Source: Gammaproteobacteria bacterium
Lineage (GTDB): Bacteria > Pseudomonadota > Gammaproteobacteria > Pseudomonadales > Oleiphilaceae
Direction of reading: 5' to 3'
Length of the DNA: 12,700 nucleotides
Assembly: GCA_029268325.1 (NCBI GenBank)
Contig: JAJUGC010000022.1
Span: 1 to 12,700, forward strand
The notes under the pieces were generated by a model that was not told the origin of the DNA, ran no database searches, and worked only from the letters and a program-made list of their open reading frames with translations. Below, one piece after another: positions 12,446 to 12,700 of the stretch; positions within the stretch are counted from its first letter, which is position 1; every line of letters begins with the position of its first letter. The position numbers and the translations under genes were made by a program.

Positions 12446-12700
12446 TCAGGCATTGCCTGCTTCAGCGTCACTATCGGTCGCACCCGGTTGGGGAAGCCGG
12501 ACATTGCGCGCAGGAACCACAGTGGAAATCGCATGTTTGTAGACCATTTGACTCACGGTGTTCTTAAGCAGGATCACGAACTGGTCAAAGGACTCGATCT
12601 GCCCTTGCAGCTTGATTCCATTCACCAGGAAGATGGATACGGGAACTCTCTCTTTCCGCAATGCGTTCAGATAAGGGTCTTGTAGCGAATGCCCTTTTGA
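12446..12700 (-). CDS. hfq: RNA chaperone Hfq (start codon just outside the window)
   Basis: Hfq is the Sm-like hexameric chaperone that pairs small RNAs with mRNAs. The frame is open to the right edge. The first codon seen is Ser2 of the standard N-terminus SKGHSLQDPYLNAL, so only the initiating ATG (12701-12703) is missing and the full protein should be 85 residues. With family numbering, Gln8 and Asp9 (proximal face), Arg16/Lys17/Arg19 (rim), Lys31 (distal face) and the Sm2 motif YKHAIS (Tyr55, Lys56, His57) are all present. The C-terminal tail after residue 66 is short and acidic (PQPGATDSDAEAGNA), closer to the 82-residue Pseudomonas form than to the 102-residue E. coli form. Upstream, relatives carry miaA. 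Confidence 0.97.
   Translation of the reverse strand, partial: SKGHSLQDPYLNALRKERVPVSIFLVNGIKLQGQIESFDQFVILLKNTVSQMVYKHAISTVVPARNVRLPQPGATDSDAEAGNA

Noticed and set aside
1..12700. Mobile element, phage, CRISPR, tRNA or rRNA
   Set aside because: No transposase, integrase, regularly spaced repeat array or tRNA cloverleaf was recognised; gene order is that of a conserved chromosomal region.

Overview
The window is a stretch of gammaproteobacterial chromosome carrying housekeeping genes. Its right half has the conserved order hfq–hflX–hflK–hflC–DUF2065 gene–hisZ–purA, all on the minus strand. That order, with hisZ between the DUF2065 gene and purA, together with bioB beside comF, suggests a Pseudomonadales/Oceanospirillales-type (possibly marine) bacterium rather than an enteric one. 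Base composition looks moderately GC-rich and even throughout. I see no insertion sequence, phage gene, CRISPR array, tRNA or rRNA.

Left region (1–1876): bioB (biotin synthase, minus strand, cut by the left edge) is divergent from comF (plus strand). The 99-bp spacer and the first codons of comF hold a good bioB promoter, overlapped by an inverted repeat that resembles a BirA operator. Region 1877–5746: a FAD-dependent oxidoreductase of the L-2-hydroxyglutarate oxidase family (minus) meets comF end to end with no base between the stop codons. It is followed by an unknown one-pass membrane protein (plus) whose 3' end overlaps a DUF4136 lipoprotein gene (minus). Next come srkA, a stress-response protein kinase, and a small one-pass membrane protein behind it in the same probable operon. 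A bidirectional terminator at about 5758–5792 separates this operon from purA.

Right region (5810–12700, all minus): hfq lacks only its start codon, which lies just beyond the right edge. hflX begins with TTG 16 bp after hfq and encodes a ribosome-associated GTPase. A 211-bp structured spacer separates it from hflK and hflC, which are 1 bp apart and encode the membrane complex that modulates FtsH. After hflC there is a 144-bp segment packed with inverted repeats that ends in a Rho-independent terminator. Then come a DUF2065 small membrane protein, hisZ (regulatory subunit of ATP phosphoribosyltransferase) and purA (adenylosuccinate synthase). The genes serve RNA-based regulation, ribosome rescue, membrane proteolysis, and histidine and purine synthesis.

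The gene content is ordinary and I do not claim a new system. The most interesting material is between genes: the candidate BirA operator and promoter at bioB/comF, the structured hflC 3' region (a candidate Hfq-dependent 3'UTR RNA), the folded hflKC leader, a tiny ORF with a near-ideal ribosome-binding site ahead of hisZ, and two uncharacterised membrane-protein genes.
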